DNA from: Desulfocapsa sp.
Lineage (GTDB): Bacteria; Desulfobacterota; Desulfobulbia; Desulfobulbales; Desulfocapsaceae
Assembly: GCA_029942265.1 (NCBI GenBank)
Contig: JAOZTO010000130.1
Span: forward strand, 1-7,019
DNA: 7,019 nt
Reading direction: 5' to 3'
A program made the translations under genes and the position numbers. The notes under the pieces were generated by a model, which did no database searches, had not been told where the DNA came from, and was given only the letters and a program-made list of their open reading frames with translations. Shown piece after piece: positions 5,640 to 7,019 of this stretch. Each line of letters begins with the position of its first letter. Position 1 is the first letter of the stretch.

Positions 5640-6575
5640 ATGACAACAATAAAAATCGGGTCAAGAAAAAGTAAACTCGCCATGTGGCAGACAGATACCG
5701 TTGCCGAAATGTTGCAGAAAAGCGGCATGGATACCGCCATCAGCTCTATGGAAACCAAGGGTGACAAAATTCTTAATGTTTCCATTGCAAAAATTGGCTC
5801 AAAAGGCGTATTTACCGAAGAGCTTGAAGAGCAGTTGGCTAACGGAAGCACCGATATTGCTGTACATAGTGCCAAGGATATGCAATCCATCCTTCCTGAC
5901 GGATTTGGATTAATCGCCTTTACTGACCGTGAAAAACCCAATGATGTACTACTTTCCAACGATGCTTCCATTGATCTCAACAACTCAACCAAAAAAATTC
6001 GTATCGGAACCTCATCTGTGCGTCGTATTGCGCTTCTAAAGCACTTCTATCCTCACGTCGAAGCCGTTGAAATGCGTGGCAACTTGCAAACCAGAATTCA
6101 AAAGATGACTGATGGTGCTTGTGATGCACTCATGCTTGCCTATGCCGGTGTAAAGCGCATGGAATACGAAGGCATGATCGTGAAGATTTTTTCTCAACAG
6201 GAATTTATTCCACCAGTTGGTCAGGGATGTATTGCCATTGAAGCATGCGAGAGTCTGAGTGATGCTAAACGTGATGCTATTCGTAAATGTTTGAATAATC
6301 CCGATTCTGAATCCTGCCTCCTTGCTGAGCGCGCTTATCTACGAACCATGGAAGGCGGCTGTTCGATCCCTGCATTTGGGCTTGCTGTACTGGATGGCGA
6401 TGAACTTATTATCAGAGGAGGACTCGCAAGTCTTGATGGCAAAACGGTACTCATCGATACAGTAAAAGGACCTAGGGAACAGGCTGATACAATTGGAGAG
6501 CAGTTGGGTAATGCTATTCTTGGAAAAGGTGGCAAAGAAATTCTTGCTGAAATAAAGCGAATTCAAGCGTGTTAA
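5640..6575 (+). CDS. hemC: Porphobilinogen deaminase (hydroxymethylbilane synthase)
   Basis: A 311-residue cytoplasmic enzyme that joins four porphobilinogen molecules into hydroxymethylbilane, the linear tetrapyrrole precursor of heme, siroheme and cobalamin. The length is normal. Diagnostic residues are present: the IGSRKSKLAMWQT opening (6-18), catalytic Asp80 in HSAKDMQ, substrate-binding arginines in GTSSVRR (123-129) and MRGNLQTR (145-152), VGQGCIAIE (193-201), and Cys241 in GGCSIPAFG, which holds the dipyrromethane cofactor. AAGGAA (5628-5633) lies 6 nt before the ATG. The leader holds a heptamer repeat tract and a candidate promoter. The stop codon overlaps by one base the ATG (TAATG) of a broken phosphopantetheinyl transferase gene. 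A hemD/cobA gene, often found after hemC in related bacteria, is not here within the window. Confidence 0.97.
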   Translation: MTTIKIGSRKSKLAMWQTDTVAEMLQKSGMDTAISSMETKGDKILNVSIAKIGSKGVFTEELEEQLANGSTDIAVHSAKDMQSILPDGFGLIAFTDREKPNDVLLSNDASIDLNNSTKKIRIGTSSVRRIALLKHFYPHVEAVEMRGNLQTRIQKMTDGACDALMLAYAGVKRMEYEGMIVKIFSQQEFIPPVGQGCIAIEACESLSDAKRDAIRKCLNNPDSESCLLAERAYLRTMEGGCSIPAFGLAVLDGDELIIRGGLASLDGKTVLIDTVKGPREQADTIGEQLGNAILGKGGKEILAEIKRIQAC

Positions 6576-7019
6576 TGAGTAAGCGCTCCATGAACACTTA
6601 CAGGGATAGGAGTTTGATAAAACAAGGTGCGGTTAATTGGACGCTTACGTTGATGAGGGGGCATAAGAATTTTTTCTCTTAACAACCGAGAAATTCACAT
6701 TTGGAAACTCGCCCTTACGGATAGTGCAGTAAATCCTCTCAGAGATGCGAACTCGTTTGTCAAGATACGGACAAAACTTAAAGAATTACTCTGCGGTTAC
6801 AGTAGGCCCGCTAGTAAAGACATATGTATTTCATACTCCACACATGGCAAACCATTTCTTAACCAAACCGAAGGTGTAGATGCTTTCTTTTTCAATATCA
6901 GCCATACAAATGATCTGGCACTCTTTGCATTCAGTCGCCAATATGAACTAGGTGTTGATGTTGAATTTGTAACTGATACACTGTAAATATTCGGCTAGCA
7001 CCCCATCTTCGCTTGATCC
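6575..7019 (+). pseudogene. Broken Sfp-type 4'-phosphopantetheinyl transferase, cut by window edge
   Basis: Intact members of this family move 4'-phosphopantetheine from CoA to a serine of acyl or peptidyl carrier proteins. The frame 6657-6986 encodes family landmarks: EIHIWKLAL (N-terminal strand), a helix like VKIRTKLKELLCGY, HGKPFLN, FFFNISHT and ELGVDVE, in correct order. It has no ATG, GTG or TTG before these motifs. A 35-codon frame starts at ATG 6575 (overlapping the hemC stop) and stops at 6680-6682; removing one T from the T6 run at 6670-6675 would join both frames. About 20 residues normally lying between EIHIWKL and the VKIRTKL helix (the 'LSxDE...RaxRF' part) are absent, with a junction near 6735-6746. 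A TAA at 6984-6986 ends the frame just after GVDVE, before the expected WxxKEA motif. A different frame from 6983 (VNIRLAPHL) may be the continuation. This is several independent lesions, so a pseudogene; alternatively, sequencing errors explain the frameshifts but not the deletion. Confidence 0.8.

Noticed and set aside
5609..5992. Minus-strand open frame of 127 codons opposite hemC
   Set aside because: It mirrors the conserved hemC coding sequence and shows no motif or ribosome binding site.
6575..6682. A separate 35-residue small protein after hemC
   Set aside because: It has no motif or clear ribosome binding site of its own and reads best as the N-terminal remnant of the broken transferase gene.
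6575..6986. Programmed frameshift joining the two halves of the phosphopantetheinyl transferase
   Set aside because: A T6 run could allow slippage, but the internal deletion and the early stop before WxxKEA mean that a frameshifted product would still be defective.
1..7019. CRISPR array, tRNA, rRNA, insertion sequence, defence or toxin-antitoxin system
   Set aside because: I saw no regularly spaced repeats, RNA gene landmarks, transposase motifs or paired small toxin/antitoxin genes.

Overview
The window looks like ordinary chromosomal DNA of a Gram-negative, sulfate- or sulfur-metabolising type proteobacterium, most likely Desulfobacterota (Desulfobulbales-like). The basis is an exported beta-barrel protein of the DUF3373 type, a C-terminal outer-membrane Phe signature, a moderately AT-rich coding composition, and the company of pgeF and hemC. 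The lineage call is inference from protein style, not from a search.

Layout. Bases 1-286 are AT-rich and non-coding; I see no gene in 1-72, and then promoter-like elements, an inverted repeat and two small leader hairpins. A strong Shine-Dalgarno site leads into a 530-residue outer-membrane porin-like protein (287-1879), closed by a clear intrinsic terminator (1915-1951). Next comes a same-strand group: pgeF/yfiH (2001-2723, purine nucleoside phosphorylase/peptidoglycan editing type), an OmpR-family response regulator (2735-3409) and its sensor histidine kinase (3390-4832, overlapping the regulator by 20 nt). A minus-strand endonuclease/exonuclease/phosphatase-family gene (4771-5505) runs tail to tail into the kinase and overlaps it by 62 nt. 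A 134-nt divergent region separates this gene from hemC (5640-6575), which encodes porphobilinogen deaminase. Touching the hemC stop codon is a decayed 4'-phosphopantetheinyl transferase (Sfp type) gene, which runs off the right edge.

How they fit. The regulator-kinase pair is a complete phosphorelay, with both phospho-acceptor residues and the kinase ATP-binding boxes intact. The regulator's DNA-binding domain resembles the CopR/CusR metal-response branch, and the neighbouring porin carries two Met/Gln/Gly-rich segments; a regulatory link is possible but unproven. hemC works in tetrapyrrole (heme, siroheme, cobalamin) synthesis and has no evident tie to the left-hand genes.

I found no CRISPR array, tRNA, rRNA, insertion sequence or convincing new multi-gene system. 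The most notable points are the phosphopantetheinyl transferase pseudogene, the kinase/endonuclease overlap, a possible leaderless promoter for the endonuclease gene, a palindrome over a candidate pgeF promoter, and the low-complexity segments in the porin.
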